34,727 nucleotides of DNA from Chlorobium chlorochromatii (GTDB taxonomy: Bacteria; Bacteroidota; Chlorobiia; Chlorobiales; Chlorobiaceae): NCBI GenBank assembly GCA_020721255.1, contig DYND01000002.1, positions 48,712-83,438 of the forward strand. The letters are read 5' to 3'. A program made the position numbers and the translations under genes. Each line of letters begins with the position of its first letter. Position 1 is the first letter of the stretch. The notes under the pieces are model-generated. The model saw only the letters and a list, made by a program, of their open reading frames with translations. It was not told where the DNA came from and searched no databases. Positions 34,054-34,727 of the stretch are shown piece by piece.

Positions 34054-34225
34054 TTTACCTATCATCAATCAACATTTTCTAACGTCAATCTGCTAATTTT
34101 AATGGGCAATCATCATGATTTCAATAGTCCAATTTCATCCGACGATAGTGAGGGGTGCCCGCGGGTGATTTGCACCAATGCCAGACACCCTGTATTTTTC
34201 AACAGGGCATCAAGCACTGGAGCTG

Positions 34226-34534
34226 TCAGTTAATCAACAAACCTTCGCAAGCCTCGCCCTCTTCGAGAGCATCAAGAATCTCGTCAATTTTCTCTTCGCT
34301 GTCAATCTCGCCATACCAGAAGCTTTCAGGATAGACAACAAGTACCGGCCCTTTTTCGCAAAGGTTCAGGCAGCCAGTTGCCGATACGGTAACGTCGGTC
34401 ATGCCGCGGTCAGAGAGCTCACTTTCGATGTAGGGAATCAGGCTGAGCGACTCCTTTTTGTGGCAGATCCCCTGTGGTGTGCCCTGTGCACGAAAACTTG
34501 CACAGACCAGAATGTGATGTTTTGGTTTATCCAT
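34226..34534 (-). CDS. Thioredoxin-like [2Fe-2S] ferredoxin
   Basis: A 102-residue ferredoxin of the thioredoxin-like (Shethna-type) [2Fe-2S] family. The four ligand cysteines are at residues 11, 24, 55 and 59, giving the C-x12-C-x30-C-x3-C spacing of this group. The Gly-Cys-Leu-Asn-Leu-Cys-Glu-Lys-Gly-Pro segment and Trp-Tyr-Gly-Glu-Ile near residues 73-77 are also typical. Such ferredoxins appear as electron carriers near nitrogenase or hydrogenase genes in several anaerobes. The partner here cannot be determined. The C-terminal tail after residue 80 is acidic. Confidence 0.92.
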   Translation of the reverse strand: MDKPKHHILVCASFRAQGTPQGICHKKESLSLIPYIESELSDRGMTDVTVSATGCLNLCEKGPVLVVYPESFWYGEIDSEEKIDEILDALEEGEACEGLLIN

Positions 34535-34661
34535 GGTTATTTCTCTATAGTTAATTATTGTTGTAAAAACTATTAATTATTTCGTGTGTCGTCTTGACCC
34601 CTGATTCCTGTGATTTCCGGATTTATCATGTAATCAAGGTTCAAGACTTTTCATCCAACAT

Positions 34662-34727
34662 TCAGTCATTACCCGCATCCGCCTCCTGTTCCAGAACAGC
34701 TTGACCCGCAGGCGTGAATCTGGCTGC
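34662..34727 (-). CDS. Partial C-terminus at right edge, possible winged-helix regulator
   Basis: An open minus-strand frame enters from the right edge and ends at a TGA (34664-34662), leaving 21 residues. The Phe-Thr-Pro-Ala-Gly-Gln-Ala-Val-Leu pattern resembles the wing/linker of ModE- or LysR-like winged-helix proteins, followed by an acidic end. Too little is visible to be sure it is coding. Confidence 0.35.
   Translation of the reverse strand, partial: AARFTPAGQAVLEQEADAGND

Noticed and set aside
34188..34207. A CCCTGT/ACAGGG inverted repeat downstream of the ferredoxin gene, considered as its terminator.
   Set aside because: The T-run lies in the loop, not after the stem, and no T-run follows on the minus strand.
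1..34727. CRISPR arrays, tRNA or rRNA genes and complete insertion sequences.
   Set aside because: No regularly spaced direct repeats, cloverleaf-like stretches or transposase motifs were found when reading both strands by eye.

Overview
The window looks like a chromosomal segment of a green sulfur bacterium (Chlorobiota; Chlorobium, Pelodictyon or Prosthecochloris type). This is inferred from remembered gene neighbourhoods and protein character, not from a database search. The signs are a Gram-negative envelope gene set (LptC lipoprotein, Skp/OmpH, O-antigen ligase), a type 2 IPP isomerase next to a GGPP/FPP-type prenyl synthase, a stand-alone pyrophosphorylase half of GlmU, and an IF2 with a long Val/Pro/Glu-rich N-terminus. 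Most of the sequence is ordinary housekeeping DNA. The accessory material is the glycan cluster at the left, a lone AT-rich fic gene, and the last 2.5 kb.

Left region (1-5352), nearly all on the minus strand, is a surface-polysaccharide/LPS cluster: GT4 glycosyltransferase, GT9 heptosyltransferase-like protein, a frameshifted sugar-transferase-associated beta-propeller protein, O-antigen ligase and FkbM methyltransferase. A probable GT9 C-terminus enters from the left edge on the plus strand.

The middle plus-strand region (5604-19966) holds a CPBP protease and cdsA, then ptsN-like, hisS, a glutaredoxin-like gene and a small membrane protein. An intrinsic terminator precedes the classical rimP-nusA-infB-rbfA-truB-ribF-rpsO translation/transcription cluster. 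It is followed by yicC, gmk, rpoZ and a VOC-fold gene.

The minus-strand region 19955-25774 reads fni, prenyl synthase, dprA, skp, lptC, panD, glmU-like pyrophosphorylase, in transcription order. It serves isoprenoid, envelope and cofactor supply plus DNA uptake.

The right region (25775-34727) is mosaic. It has the AT-rich Fic gene, the cydDC ABC exporter, a dehydratase-fold protein and a PD-(D/E)XK nuclease-like orphan. Next comes an antitoxin-like gene that appears broken by a 4-bp tandem duplication. Then come an orphan type VI Hcp gene with two adjacent dyads upstream, a thioredoxin-like [2Fe-2S] ferredoxin and the end of a possible winged-helix gene at the edge. I see no CRISPR array, tRNA, rRNA or intact insertion sequence. 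I did not find a convincing complete new multi-gene system. The best candidates for new biology are the nuclease-like orphan, the broken antitoxin locus and the orphan Hcp with its dyads, plus the Fic protein with an unassigned C-terminal half.
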